From assembly GCF_027580225.2 (NCBI RefSeq), contig NC_073354.2, positions 26,308,001-26,372,000 on the forward strand: a stretch of 64,000 bases of DNA. Direction: 5' to 3'. How positions within the stretch are numbered: position 1 is the stretch's first letter; every line of letters begins with the position of its first letter. This document shows, piece after piece, positions 47,301 through 60,344 of the stretch. The translations under genes and the position numbers were made by a program. The DNA comes from Misgurnus anguillicaudatus (Eukaryota > Chordata > Actinopteri > Cypriniformes > Cobitidae). The notes under the pieces were generated by a model. It searched no databases. It was not told where the DNA came from and worked only from the letters and a program-made list of their open reading frames with translations.

Positions 47301-47487
47301 TACAGTATATACAGCCTACTAATGTTTTACTAGGTGTTTCCTGATATTGTTTCCTACTGTATGTTGAAATCACTGCCCACTTGTTTGTCACACCTTAATG
47401 TTGGTACACTCTTAAGGGTCTATGTATGGTTGATAAACAGATATGTTTAGATGGAGCTGCGTGTAAACGTCTAAACCTCATTGAAAA

Positions 47488-50400
47488 ATGCCTCAAGCAC
47501 CCAGCACCAAAATGCAGACCAAACTAAGTACCTGGACACCTCTAAATCATCCGCTCTCCAATGCTCATGTATGTGTCACAGCCATCCTATAATTTCAGAA
47601 ATGGTTTCTATGGGAATATGTAGTGTTCAGAATACATAGCATACATTTGTGTAAACTCTTGCAGGTTTTTGAAGAAAGAAGAAATTTGCTTGGAAAATGG
47701 GTAAGGCATAAAAATGCAATGTTTAAATACGATTTTTTTTTAAATCTATCCTCTTTCATTTGCTTTTGCAATGTCTTGTAGTTGACATTTGCTCAGTGCC
47801 TGTTACTGTTTGTCGCAGTTTGACAAGTGGACAGACAGCCAACGCAAACAGGTGCTGCAAGATTTTTTCTCCAGGTGCTCTGTCAGCCAGCTGAAGTATC
47901 TCAGACAGACTTTGAACAGCTGCGTACCAGAGGAAGCCGTTGACTTCACCAGGGTTCTTCCCCGGGTCATATCCTTGTATATATTTTCCTTCCTAGACCC
48001 CCGAAGCCTCTGTAGGTGTGCGCAGGTATATGTTTCACATGTAAACATGGCAATAATGCATAATAAATTATTGGCTTATTGCCGTTGCTGGAATGTTTTT
48101 ATCCAATGTGCACACTTAAAAATATTCTGTATGTATTTGTACAATTGCAAAACATTTTTGTTGTTTAATGCATAAGTTTCACAGTTTTTTTATTGTGACT
48201 ACGCCAGTGAAACAAGAAAAACTATTTATTCAAAATATTCTTAAAGGTGCCATAGAATGTAAAACATTATTTACCTAGGCATAGATGAATAATAAGAGTT
48301 ATGTACATGGTTCAACCCAGTATCACAAAATTACGTACCTATAATCACGTAAATTTGTGATTATTTTCCGTGACACTGTCATGTTTTTCCAAGATTTTAC
48401 GTACCCGTATCATGTATTTCTGTTTACGTGTCATTGTCAACTGTTTTGTCCTATTTTCTTACCATTGTCGCTTCAGTTAGATTTACATAAAATGACATCC
48501 GTACCCAAACCCAACTCTAACCCTAACGCCAGGCAACAATGGTTTAAAAATTAGAAAATATAAAAAATAAATTAGAAACCAATACTTAAAGTGACATCCT
48601 AACGCAAACACCAAATCTAACCCTAAACTAAAGCGACAATGGTTTGAAAATAGGACAAAACAGTTGAGTAACCAATACGTGACAATGACACATAAACAGA
48701 AATACGTGATACTGTCACGGAAAAACAGGGAAAAATGTCACAAACGTCAGAAAAGAATCATAAATTTACGTGACTATAGGAACATAATTTCATGATACAG
48801 GGTTGCATGCTTATGACATAATGTGAGCATCAAATACCATTGAAATATTTTTTACAGTCGTCATGTATGCCCCCAACATTAAATTACGCATTAAATTAAT
48901 TACAATGCTGTTACAATGCTAAAAACAAAGTTGTGACTGCTGAATTAGCGCTATATGCTCATTAATGCTATATGCTAGCGTTTAGGCTGAAGTTCTACTC
49001 TTGACGCTACAGCTGAAAAAACACAAACTTACCACTCAGAAATAAAACTCAGAAAAAGTCCATTAACAATCTCCAAACAATTGATTATTCATCAAATTAC
49101 ATATCTTCGTCTGATTCAGGGTCAAACATAAGGTCTGTTTACACACACAGAGAACTACTGAAGGAGCTGCTCTGTGAAACAGCCAATCAGAGCAGAGCTC
49201 AACATTATTATTCATGACCCTTTCAAATGAGGTAATAACAGACCATTTTATTCTAATGGCAAATCCTAGGGTTGTAAATGGACATGTAAAACCGTCTCTG
49301 GAAAATTTTTGCACTTAATAAAGCATATCAGTTCTCAGAGAACAATTTAACATATTATTTCAGTGCATTCTTTGGCACCTTTAATATTGCTTTTAAGTTA
49401 AGTTTGCTTTTTAAATAACTATTTTGTTTTAAAAATAAGTTTAGATATTTTTACTGACCCCCCCCAACATTTTTTTTGTTATCATCTATTTATCTATATC
49501 ATGTAATCACTGTAATATTGTCATTGGCAGGTGAGCTGGCACTGGAAAAGCCTTGTGGAGCTTGACCAGTTGTGGATGCCTAAATGTCTGAAACTAGGCT
49601 GGTACATAACCTTTACCCCAACCCCATTTGAGCAAGGTGTATGGAAGAGACATTATATAGAAACAGTGCAGGAGCTTCACGTTAGTCGACCAAAGGTAAC
49701 ACAATACAGTATGTGGAGAATGTAATAAATATCTATTCTTATCTTCTATCACATTTCAATATATCTGACCAGGTGCCTATGAAAGAGGAGTTCATTGTCC
49801 CAGAGGTGAAAGTAATTGGTAGTGAGATGGAGAGGTCATTTTCTCTGACTGGTCACAAGGAGTCAGAGTTTGTCTACTCGAGTCTGCGTGGAAAGAGTAA
49901 AGATGGGAATGCCTTGTTGAAATCAGTCAAAGGTCTTCCACCGTGGAGAGACTCGGACAGGCATCCCACTGATACAGTACGCTTTAACTACTTAGATAAC
50001 CTTGACCCGGTGGAGCATGCAAGAGAAGCGTAAGTAAATTGCACTTTTCCTGTGTTTTTGCACATGTATTAATGTGTCTGTGTGAGTGTTCAGGTCAAGT
50101 GCAGCGCAAAATGCCAATTTATCTTTATGTCTCCAGACTCAGACAGGGCAGATGCATTAATTCCAATGTAGCTAAACAGGAAAATGCAATAAAGACACCA
50201 TCCCATTCAACATACAAACTGCGCAAGGCCAAATCTTTGGTAAGCAAAAATAAAAGTTTCCAGGACATTGTGATCAAGTGGCATCATACCTATCAAACAG
50301 ACCATACATGGATTATTATGAAAATGTGCCAAACAAAAGAAAATAGATGCACTGTATTGTTTGGGAAGAAAATAGACTTTAACTTAATACTTAAAATAAT

Positions 50401-50837
50401 TTGGTTTTGTTATTTGAAATACAAGTAAAAATGCTAAAACTTTATTTTTGTTTTGTCCCAGATGTTTTTGTCTTTCGATCTCAGTGCAGCAAGAAAGCAA
50501 AGAAATAATAGGCCACAATGGGCAGCACAGAGTTTAGAAGCTTTTCCAGAACACAAGGACTCCATGAAGACCTCCCAATGGAATGCTGGGATACGTCCAG
50601 GCCCTGTGAGGCCTCCGGTGCCCAGACTAAGTAAGGATGGGATCCGTGCATCACAGAGATCTAACAGAAGCACACCAAGTAAGTCATTATTCTAATCGTA
50701 AGTTGGAAATTGTGCCTTTGGGCTAGTTTGACCAATGGTGTAAAGTTATGTTGTGTGAAACTGCAATGATCTATGTTATCTGATCTAATGCACATTGTTT
50801 CCTTTCAGCTGTGCCACTTTTTGAAGGACAGCCATGA
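47488..50837 (+). CDS. fbxo16: F-box only protein 16 (complete CDS)
   Basis: Eight exons: 47488-47568, 47665-47700, 47819-48025, 49531-49695, 49773-50029, 50137-50239, 50462-50678 and 50809-50837. They total 1,095 nt (364 residues; human FBXO16 is about 290), all GT-AG with consistent phases. The N-terminus contains MQTKLSTWTPLNHPL and VFEERRNLLGKWFDKWTDSQ. The F-box (about residues 86-130) reads LPRVISLYIFSFLDPRSLCR then WHWKSLVELDQLWMPKC, crossing the 48025/49531 junction. The protein then has FTPTPFEQGVWKRHYIETVQ, LPPWRDSDRHPTDTVRFNYL and LRKAKSL. The F-box binds Skp1 in SCF ubiquitin ligases; the substrate is not evident. The start is the first possible ATG, since an in-frame TGA (47482-47484) lies just upstream. 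It is transcribed away from fzd3. Confidence 0.95.
48241..49384. mobile_element. TTAA-flanked foldback element in an fbxo16 intron
   Basis: TTAAAGGTGCCATAGAATG at the left and CATTCTTTGGCACCTTTAA at the right, with a nested foldback at 48314-48804 (AACCCAGTATCACAAAATTA paired with TAATTTCATGATACAGGGTT). It occupies most of the intron that splits the F-box. Confidence 0.85.
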
Positions 50838-51235
50838 AGAATCCAATGAAGCTTGAGAAACAAGGCCATCTACTGGATGATGTTGTAATAGCAAAATAGG
50901 ATTACGCTCTATATGGGGAGCAGGCAACTTAAATGATGTGCATTTATTATCATGTCTTTAAATTGTAATAATGTCATATTTGTTTATGTTGAAAAATACA
51001 GCACAATATAATTTAAATATTTTTACATATTTATTTGTTTTTTTTTTCTCGTTAATCCCTTAAATGTTTAATCACCACTAGAGGTCCCCATTTGCCTTAG
51101 ATTCCTTTGGCACGAAGAAAAAATGCAGCATGAAGTTAAAACAACTTGGTTTTGCAAGTCAATTCAACGTACTATTTTAAGTTTTGACATGTGAATAGTT
51201 GACATAACTTATAAATAAAAACTAGTTGTTTAACT
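50838..51235 (+). other. fbxo16: fbxo16 3' UTR
   Basis: AT-rich sequence follows the stop. The first clear AATAAA is at 51214-51219, so the 3' end is probably near 51235. Weaker variants near 50995-51010 may act earlier. Confidence 0.45.
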
Positions 51236-51699
51236 TAATTTTTAAATTAAAGTAGCATATAAATATATGTTGATTTGACAAAAATGCTGCATTTTTACAG
51301 TGCATATATTAGCTACAATCTACAATTGTATTCACTTTAATTTGAAGCGAAAGATTGTTCTTTTGTGTATTGTTGACAAATTATTAGACTGATTTCTCGA
51401 TATGTATATGTTGTAGCTGTTTATCGTAGATTTAAAAAAAATTATTTATAAAAAACATAATCAGAAAACGAATAAATCTGATTGCTTTACTCATGTTCTG
51501 GTCTCGGTGAAAAATGTAATTTATGTGCGCAACTTCAATTACAGACATAAATTATATTTTCTGCATTAGTCTTTTAAAAGGTTTGTTAAATCGTTTATTA
51601 AGAAAACAAAAAATATCATTTTAATATATTTTAATATATATATATATTTTTTTTAACATTACCCTAAAGAAACAAGTAAAATAAAAATGCGGTCAGTGA

Positions 51700-51948
51700 A
51701 TAAGCTGTGCTGCCATTTTATTGAAACAGGACTTTTATTATGAAACGTTAACATTCCGGCGACCATTTTGCTTTTGCGTCACTGTGGCTCAGTTCACGGT
51801 CGGTCTCAGCTGTTGAAGTATTCAGTACATTCACAGTGGCTGTTCTGCAACTCAAGTAGAAAAGTAGAGGTGGAGCTGTTTTACGGCTGTGCTCGTAGAC
51901 TTGACAAAATCAAAAGCTTTGGAAAAACTATATTCACGGAATTTGCTG
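51700..51948 (+). other. Possible first exon of an unidentified + strand gene
   Basis: A locally CpG-containing stretch has GCCATTTTAT and CGACCATTTTGC (YY1-like on the reverse strand) and TGCGTCAC (CRE-like). It ends at a strong donor, GCTG followed by GTAAGT at 51949; a second donor, GTGAGT, is at 52119. The open frame from 51768 resembles no protein I know, so any exon would be 5' UTR. No downstream exon is recognised in the remaining 12 kb. The call is tentative. Confidence 0.25.
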
Positions 51949-53948
51949 GTAAGTGCAAAATAACTATGTAGACGTGTCTACATATTTTAATAATTGGAGA
52001 AGTCATTTCCAGCGTTTGCGTTCATGACGCGCGAGCTAAATGAGTTGGTTAAGTTAGCTCTCTGTCAAACATAAAATTCCCATAGCCGCAGGAAGTGTGA
52101 TTTTCACTCTTGGATAAAGTGAGTATTTATGTACTTGCTATGTTTTGACCGGTGGTTTGTTTCATTGTTACGGTTTAGTTTTACGTTAACAAAAATTATA
52201 TTTCCATAAATCAACACAGGATTTTATTCATGGCGTGCGTTAGCACTTCAGTGATTTATTCAGTGGACGTTACGAGGAAGTTTAAATCGTTAAAATATTT
52301 TAAGATAGCGTTATATATTCATAGTAAATGGTATTTATTGATAGCAAATGTTTATATTTCATTTACTTTTCTTAATTTACGACCCTAATGTTGTTTTACA
52401 GTAAAGCCACCCTCTGGCGGGTAAATTGAGTTGTCAGTTGGCTGTCTCGTGCGGGTTGGGCTCGTGCTGAGTGTTCACACAGTAACTCATATCTGATTTG
52501 AAGTGAATAATATTTGAGCTTTTAAATGGATTACATATACAATTAACGACTCATTTAGGTGAACTGTGTTTGAGATCATATTGTGAGTGTGGTGAACCAT
52601 ATAGTTTCAAGTTTAAGCCCAAAAAAGTTTCGCTCCTGGACTTTCTGCTGTTGTGGAACATTGTGATCACTTCATCTCTGATCTGCCCTGACAATACTGA
52701 CATTCCAGTCGTGCTTCATTCATGGACTTTATATAAATAAGATTTTGACCTAAATCCTCATTGAACTGCTTTGGATAAAGCTTGTTTAAATGTATCACAA
52801 TGGCAAAGATAAGCTCCTGATTTCTCTTTTAAACACCAGGCCACAACAGCTGTTATTTTACTGACACTTACTAATGGAGTGCTGAGAAATAAAATATCCA
52901 CCCATTGGATCATGTACAGGAACTGATTAATATAATAAAGTGGCTGGAAAACCATTCCCATATTTCCCATTCATTTTTTCGAACGTCTTTTCCAATGTCT
53001 CCTGTGTCTTTCTGGCCAGCCCAGAGGGTTACTACATTTATTGTCTTTTTCCCAGATCGATAGTAAAATTCTCCCTGTTGCCAGACGGATGGCAACAGCT
53101 GCAGCCCCCTGCATGGTGGTTGAGCCTCTGGGTTTGGCTTTGCACGATGTCTTTTGAAATGTCAAGGATCTTATTTTAGGGTGGTTTGACAAGTCTTCCA
53201 TTCTGACAACGTTTTCATTGTTGTTAAACAAGCAGAGAAGCACCTGAACGTTGATAATAGTCAAATGATTGTGGAGTACTTCCTCTAAGCACTTGATAGT
53301 ACTGATTCAAACCTAAAAAACTAAATGTCACTCTGTACCATTCTGTTTTCTGATTATAGGCTTTTTGGATTTGCTTGTTTGTCCTCGGATAGATCGGCCT
53401 ACACCTAAACAGTGGGATTGTTAAATCACATGCTGCATTCATGTTCAATTCAAATTGATTAGTCTGATATGCTTTTCCTTAATCAGGCTTTAATGGGCGT
53501 TTTATGTCGTGCTGTGCCTGTGCATGTGAAAGATCATGAAAGGGAGAGCAAGAGGTTGTAGTGAACGTGCAGCATTTTGGCAGGGTGTAAATACATTGTA
53601 TGTTGTCCAAAAGGCCTCTGCTGCCTCGTCCAGCTGGCAACAAGGCATGTGTAAAATCACTTGTTAATCCACAGAGGTCGTTTGTCTGTTCAATGTAGTG
53701 CAAGTGTAGCGGGAAAACAGGATGCACCCTCAGTTGTTTTAGCTGTTCATGGTTTTCTCAATTGGTTTGGATTGGTCTTTTCCTGATTTGTCAGTTAGAT
53801 CTCTTTGATTACAAAAGTATAATAAAAATATATATTTGTACATATTTAATGTAGTTTATCCTTCTTTTTAATCTGCTTTGTTTTTATATGTTACTTTGAA
53901 TGATTGTTCACATAAGTATGATCATAGGGTTTCCTGCAGAAAATTTGT

Positions 53949-55182
53949 TAGTTAAGGTGGTAGGGTTGGTCGGGTATTTGTGGCCGGGGGGTGGGGCGTA
54001 CGCGAGGCATGATGAAAATGAAAATATTTTTGTTAAAAAGAAAACGCTCAAATATAACTTAATTTTGAAGAAACTATGACCGAAAATGAACACATACTAG
54101 ATTATACGGATGCTCCGATCAATGGCGATCTCCACTAAAAATACGTGGCCGATCACTATTCTGAATCGGACAGCCGATCTTATTCACAGCTATTTCATGT
54201 ACTACGGGTTTTGATCAGTTAGTTCTTAGCGATCGAAAAGCACTGTTATTTTGAGTCGTTTATTATAACATGCTTTTGAAAAAGCAACACCCGTCAAACA
54301 TAATTATTAAACATATTCTTTATTATCGTGAAAATACTTGAAAAGGTTTGAAGAACAGCAATATAAATATATCCTTAAGACATTTCCTGGAGCTGCGTGT
54401 CATCATAGCTGCAATGGTTATTGCGCATTTTGAGTCTGCACGAGAGCGCCCCCTGGCTGTTGGATGTAGCGGCATTTCGGCGTAATTCATTGAGAAGCAT
54501 AGCAAGCATTATCGGGCGATCGATCGGAGCATCTCTACTAGATTATTAATGAATTCAATGTTTTCAACAGATTTTCTCTAATGGGAATAGCTGTGTGATG
54601 AAGTTACCCTAAAGGGTTAATAAACACAAACTGAATCGTATGTTGTAGAACATCTGGTGAACGATGATAGATAGCGAGAAGATTGTAAAAACGGATGATT
54701 TCCCACTATTAATTACATTATCTTAAAGGAATGTAACTACTGTAGCATGTAAATAATGCACATAAATAACGTGAGCAATTATATTGAATCAACAGGCACG
54801 TGCATCCTAGCTAGCAGGTTGCTCAAACCCCAAAACCACCAGCTAACTTACTTTAAATTTGCAAGAACTATAGGCTAATACAATAGCAGGCTTAAATAAA
54901 CATAAAACATAAGTCCAATTACAGTTCTCACGGACACGTGACGGACCATTTCGGCCGCTCGCGGTGTGAAGCGCATCCGCGCTATTCTCTGAGATGTTTT
55001 ATCAACTGACTAGTTATCCTACAGACAGTGACAGACCACGTCTTTTTTTCATTTCGGCCGTGTGGCGCGTGCCCGCTCGCTGTGCTAAGCGCATCGGCGC
55101 TACTCTCCGAGATGCACTTGACGGCCTTTTGTGCAGTGAATTTTTATATTTTTTTGGACAACCTAGTTAAGGCGGTAGGGTT
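53949..55182. repeat. Direct repeats around a CpG-containing stretch
   Basis: TAGTTAAGGTGGTAGGGTT (from 53949) recurs as TAGTTAAGGCGGTAGGGTT (from 55164). Inside, a segment with GCGCATCCGCGCTATTCTC (about 54970) recurs as GCGCATCGGCGCTACTCTC (about 55088). This is probably an old duplicated repeat; the hAT MITE at 54105 is nested in it. Confidence 0.6.
54105..54537. mobile_element. hAT-type MITE with 8-bp target duplication
   Basis: The left TACGGATGCTCCGATC and the right GATCGGAGCATCTCTA are inverted ends, flanked by CTAGATTA at 54097-54104 and 54538-54545. It is 433 bp and non-coding. Confidence 0.88.
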
Positions 55183-56502
55183 TCTCAGTTGACCCTGGAT
55201 CATATAATAAAGTCCACCTGGCTAAGTTTGGCATCACCTGGCTCTGTACAAAAAGTTCTGCACTTCATACTGCTTTTGTTGGATAGAAGCAGATGGGTGC
55301 TTAGACTTTATCTTAATATGCTTAGTAAAGAGTCAAGACTCAAATATTTGTGTGTTTGTCAGCAAATAGCAGGTATGCAAATTAACTAACACACAGCAAT
55401 GCAACAGGCTGTTTTTGTTTATTTTTTGTGTGGCTGTGTTGTATATTTGTTTGATTGTTGTTTATTACAACAATGGAGTAGATAAATACGAGTCATGCCT
55501 AGTGGACACCAAGCCTTTATGCTTGAACACTGTCTACAATTTTTATTCAACCGGCAGGTTCAATGTTGGTTAGGAGATTTGGCAACATGGGTGATTTCCA
55601 CTTAACCACCAGACACATTAAAGGTAGTTGACAATACATTTGTTGCAATATACTGGGAAACACCAGCATGTGTTTTCTTTTGTTCACTTTAAGAAAACTT
55701 CCTTCTTGTTTTTTACTTTCTTGTTTCCTCTCAGTTTGTTACTGAAGGGGACACTATGCTGGTGGTTAAATCACAGGGGAAGTAGCTTATGTGAAGTGCA
55801 ATGATTGCGAGAATCGCCAGTAATATTTTTAGTAGGGTGTTTTTTGAAGTATTGTAGGCCATACTGGCGTGTCTGCTAGGAGAACATAAGCCCATTTTTG
55901 CTAGCTGCGGGCCATGTTGAAGGTGATAACTCTGTTTCAGGCGGCACACTGGAGTGTTCCCAGACCTGATTTCCCAGCTGGCATTTAAACTTGACTGTAA
56001 CCTTGGCCCTCTGTCTGGCTTTTCTCAGTGATGCTGCTTTTTCATTGATTTAAGCAGCTGCTGGAATTTGAAGATTTATGATGTTTTCATCCATGGTAAC
56101 AGTCTGTAAAATCTCTGTGAACAAAATGCATCATAGCTCAGATATTCTCTCTCTCTTTAATTCAGACTCACTTGTTTAAGTGTGTGTGACATTGTGTTTA
56201 TTTATTTATTTATATCAGTTTATTTGGAATGCAAGGGTAGCTAAATACCATGCGCTCCTTTTTGTGACATCAAGCAACAATGAACTGGTTTATAAAGCCT
56301 GCATGACCCAGATTTTTTTGATGGAGTCAGTCAGGAATTCAAATTCGATGCAAAGCTAGTAACTGGTTTAACCCCTTTTTGTAACAAAAGCCAGTGCACA
56401 CGACTGAATAATGATTGTGTTGGGTGTATCGGTTGCATATTATAGTTTTTTTAAGACGGTAGTTTCTTTAAAATTTTAACATAGCAGAGATACATGCTAA
56501 TT

Positions 56503-57426
56503 ATATGGGTGATTCTCACGAAACCATTGAAACACCACGGCACTAATGATTTTAGCTTTAAAATGTGTAATATAGTAACATTAAAAAGCATCAGAATTAA
56601 CACAATACTGTGTTCTACCTTCCACAATGTTTGATTTCAACATAAGAATTTGTAATTGTAAATTTTATCTCATTTTCTGCTGAAATTCTCATTACCGCAA
56701 TGTGTCCGGCTGTGTTTGAACATGCGTTATGTTGTAATTTAATCAAATTAACACAAAAATATTAAGAAAAAAAATAAATGGATGTTTAGCTAGACTACTT
56801 TAGATGACAGAAAAAATATTTATTGAATATTCATGTATAATAATAATGAAGAAAAATTAGGAAAATTATGTGTCCATGACTGATGTTCTCATCCTCCGCA
56901 ACACTTTTTGAGAACAGTTTAAGCACACATACAGAATTTTAATAAAGTTTGATTTTGAGTGACCAAGCATATGGACCAGTTACTTCAAGATGGCTACCAG
57001 GTAAGATCATTTTTTACAGTTAATTTGAAATATTGTCTTGTCAGAATGCTTACACGACATTTTGATTATCATTACCGCAACAGATGCTTATTAAATGTTA
57101 ATTTAATTAATAGAAGCATAATACTTTGATTTTAAATGCATGTGCAGAATCTCCAAATTATGTTCTTTCAGGTTTGTCATGTAATTTTGAAAATATGTCA
57201 GTGTTGATGTTTTCTGACTGTTGCGGTAATGAGATTTTTTAGGACTAATTTTTTTAATTATGTTACAAAAAGTGTTATATGATAAGTAAAAGTTTTTAAA
57301 TTAATGTTCCCATTTACTCCAGACTTTGTTTTTCAATGTCTGGTGGGAAAAAAGTAAATTTAAGCAATTTTTACATTTTCATGCTTGACATTTTTAAAAC
57401 CAAGTTTTCGTGAGAATCACCCATAT
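56503..57426. mobile_element. Foldback element with ATATGGGTGATTCTCACG ends
   Basis: ATATGGGTGATTCTCACGAA at the left pairs with TTCGTGAGAATCACCCATAT at the right. The interior (924 bp) has no coding capacity. Confidence 0.88.
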
Positions 57427-58928
57427 ACAAAGGGTTCATGTGTTTGTGTTACATAGATTGTAGGTATTACGGTATGCTAAACATTACAGGCTTGGATTGG
57501 TTTTAATGTGTCCTATGCTATGAAACATGGCTCTTTGTATCCCAGTGTGTTTGAGATGCAGAGATCACAAAACAGAAGTGCTATTCATACCAAAAGTCAG
57601 GCTGTAAGAAGAATTGTAGGCCTCAGAGTCCTACACGCTTTATGACGGACTGCAAAGGCCGTCTCTGAATACCAAAACCCCCATCGGTTTACGCACTGAG
57701 AATGTTTTGTGTTTTTCCCACCCCTCCCTCTGCGTGATATCCACAATTTGAAATAAATTGTCTAGATAAAACCATGCCTTCTAAGAAAAAATCTGTGAAA
57801 CAGAATGATGTAATTTTTTTAGTTTCATATTGTTAGGACCAGATGTTGATATGTGATCTTTGAATGGGATTCGTTGTTTTGGAAGTGTTGCTCCACCCGT
57901 TTATTACAGATCATGACCCTTTAGTGCAGAGTATGCAAAGGACACATGCAGAGGAAGCAAGGCAACCATTGTGGCAGTGTTTTTGTCACCCCGCCTTCTG
58001 CCAGCTTGCCCCCACCCCACCGGTGCCCATATAGGGGCAAAAATAACCAGCCTGCCCTGAGCTCAGTCACATTTACTTCAGCCTGAGGGAGGCACAGTTT
58101 CTTTCACCCAATTTTAGGTTTGCTATCCTACACAGTCAAAACAGAGGTCTTTAAAATGGATGAAACCGTGAGGTCTCGCCCTGTGGTGTCTCTGTTATGT
58201 TATGTAGGGTGGAGCTGCTTATGTGTCTTTTAGTGTTTTGTGATCTTTGCAAGTCTTTTAGTTGTAAGAATCAAAGCCTTTTTTATGACAGACCTTGTTG
58301 ACTATTGATGCAAATCGTCACGCCAGATATGGTATCTGTTTGTTTAAGGGGTAAGTTTAATCTATGTGTTGTATGCTGTGGGATTTTTAAAGCAAACAAA
58401 TTGACTTCTGCATGGGTTTCTGACCTTTCTGAATTGAAGTGGCACTAAATTTTTTATTGGGTTTAGGCCACCTTGTGTGCTTGGCAAACTGTACAGCTGC
58501 AGTACTTTACAACAATTATGGTGCCAAGCTGATGTTTTTTTAATACATTGTATAATCTTCTTTTGTTTTCAAATCTTCGTCTCTGGTCTAGAGGTCGACC
58601 GATATTGGATTTTACCAATGCCGATAACCAAGTTGGTCCCTGCTTGCCGATAACCGATTAATCGACCGATAGTTTTCAAAATGGATACTGGGTAAAAAAT
58701 AAACATAACACTCAAAGTGAAACAGTGCTGAAATGTATTACAAAAGTAATAAACAAAAGTACTGAACCATAAAAATGTGCTAAATAAAATAAATGTATAA
58801 ATAAAAATATATCAACTATATTAATGTATGGAAGTAAATACTTTTGTGAAAATACTCCCACTGGTAAAATTCAAATTGTATAATATATGTGTAGTCTTGT
58901 ACTGTGTTTGCTTCTGTTTAAACATTTA

Positions 58929-59606
58929 GGGGTGGTTTCACGGACAACAAATAGCTTAAGCCAGGAATAGGGCATAGTTTAATTAGGAAATATAACTTGT
59001 TTTTAACAAACATGCCTTACTAAAAACATTACTTGTGTGCATTTTGAGGCAAAACAAAGGGCACTGATGTATTAAGTAAGTGCAAGTTGTTTTCAGTTTG
59101 GACACCTCCAGGGCTCAACATAAAGGACTGCCCGGTGGCCCGGGGCAAGCGTGAGAGATGTTCAGGCCAGTAAAAAGTATTGTCACTTGCCCGATCGGGC
59201 CAGTGCTTCACCCTCAGTCACTAAAAAATATTTTCATGAATGTGTATTATTTAACATCTTGGAAGCAGACATTTACTTGGGTAAAACACGACGAAAGAAA
59301 CAATGCAATATTTTGCAGAGTTTGCTGTCAGTTTACAGGTAAAGCAGAAAAGTTGGGAGCCTTTTTTCGTTGGAACATGTCTGTTTTATATGTATACAAT
59401 TATATTTGACTTTTGAATTATTATTTTTAAATATGTGACACTGACATTTTTTTTATTGGGGCCAGTGAAAATTTTGGCAGGGCATGTGAAAACCTGAACC
59501 TCTGGCCCGACTGGGCCAGTATAAAAAAATTATTTGCGTGGAGCCCTGACCTCTTGCGTTTATTTTAGTCTAGGACTAGTCTAATCTCTATCCGGGAAAC
59601 CACCCC
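58929..59606. mobile_element. Foldback element with a second element nested inside
   Basis: The outer ends GGGGTGGTTTCACGGACA and TCCGGGAAACCACCCC are inverted. The inner element at about 59110-59547 has AGGGCTCAACATAAAGGA against TTTGCGTGGAGCCCT, with GGGCCAGTG-type motifs in both arms. Confidence 0.8.
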
Positions 59607-60344
59607 ATAATGATTATCTAATCAAAGTAACAAAAGATGCATTTGAAGTGAAAAAAGAACTGAAATCAGATTTTGATTAGTTGGATATATTCATGTAGCC
59701 GACACCTGCATATAGGACGCACGTGATACACGTCTGGATCCGAACCTTACTTCCGGTTTTGTTTTTTTAATGGTCTGACTTTGCTAAACTGATCTCTTGA
59801 ACAAATGCCTCGTCGAAAATAACAAATGTTTTGTTTTCCTAGGTAAGCTATGTGTTGTTTTTGTGCTTGTTATATAAATAAACTACCTTTAAAGAACTTT
59901 GTTGTGATTTATTCTTAGCGGAGTTTACCGGAAGTTACGTGCGGACCGCAACAGCCGCTTGTTTATGTTGTTACTGCTGAAACGGTCTATAGTTTGCTTT
60001 CTTTTGTTATTAATTTAAAATATAGATAAATAATGGATAAAAGCAACCAGCTGGATATAAACTAATGCAAATCGATGGTAGTAATCATAACATTAAACAT
60101 GTATTTTTGTGTAACTGTTTGAGGTACTACTAATATTAGCGTTCTGTCAAACGACAAACTTGGGTTCCTGCTGTTTTGTCTTTGGTAATGCAGCATCTCT
60201 TTGGCAAATGTATTACTTCATAATGATAATGGACTATCTGCCAATTGTTCCACCAATGAACTATCAATGTTGTTTAATCCTCTGTTTTGGTCTTGTGTTT
60301 TAGTATAAATAAATAATACAAAAAAGTTTTAGTTCTGCAGAAAT

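Noticed and set aside
47050..47391. 113-residue - strand open frame
   Set aside because: It overlaps the divergent promoter region and a likely fbxo16 leader exon; no family resemblance.
51768..51971. 67-residue open frame in the possible first exon
   Set aside because: The sequence is unlike any family I know, and a strong donor interrupts it at 51949; treated as 5' UTR if real.
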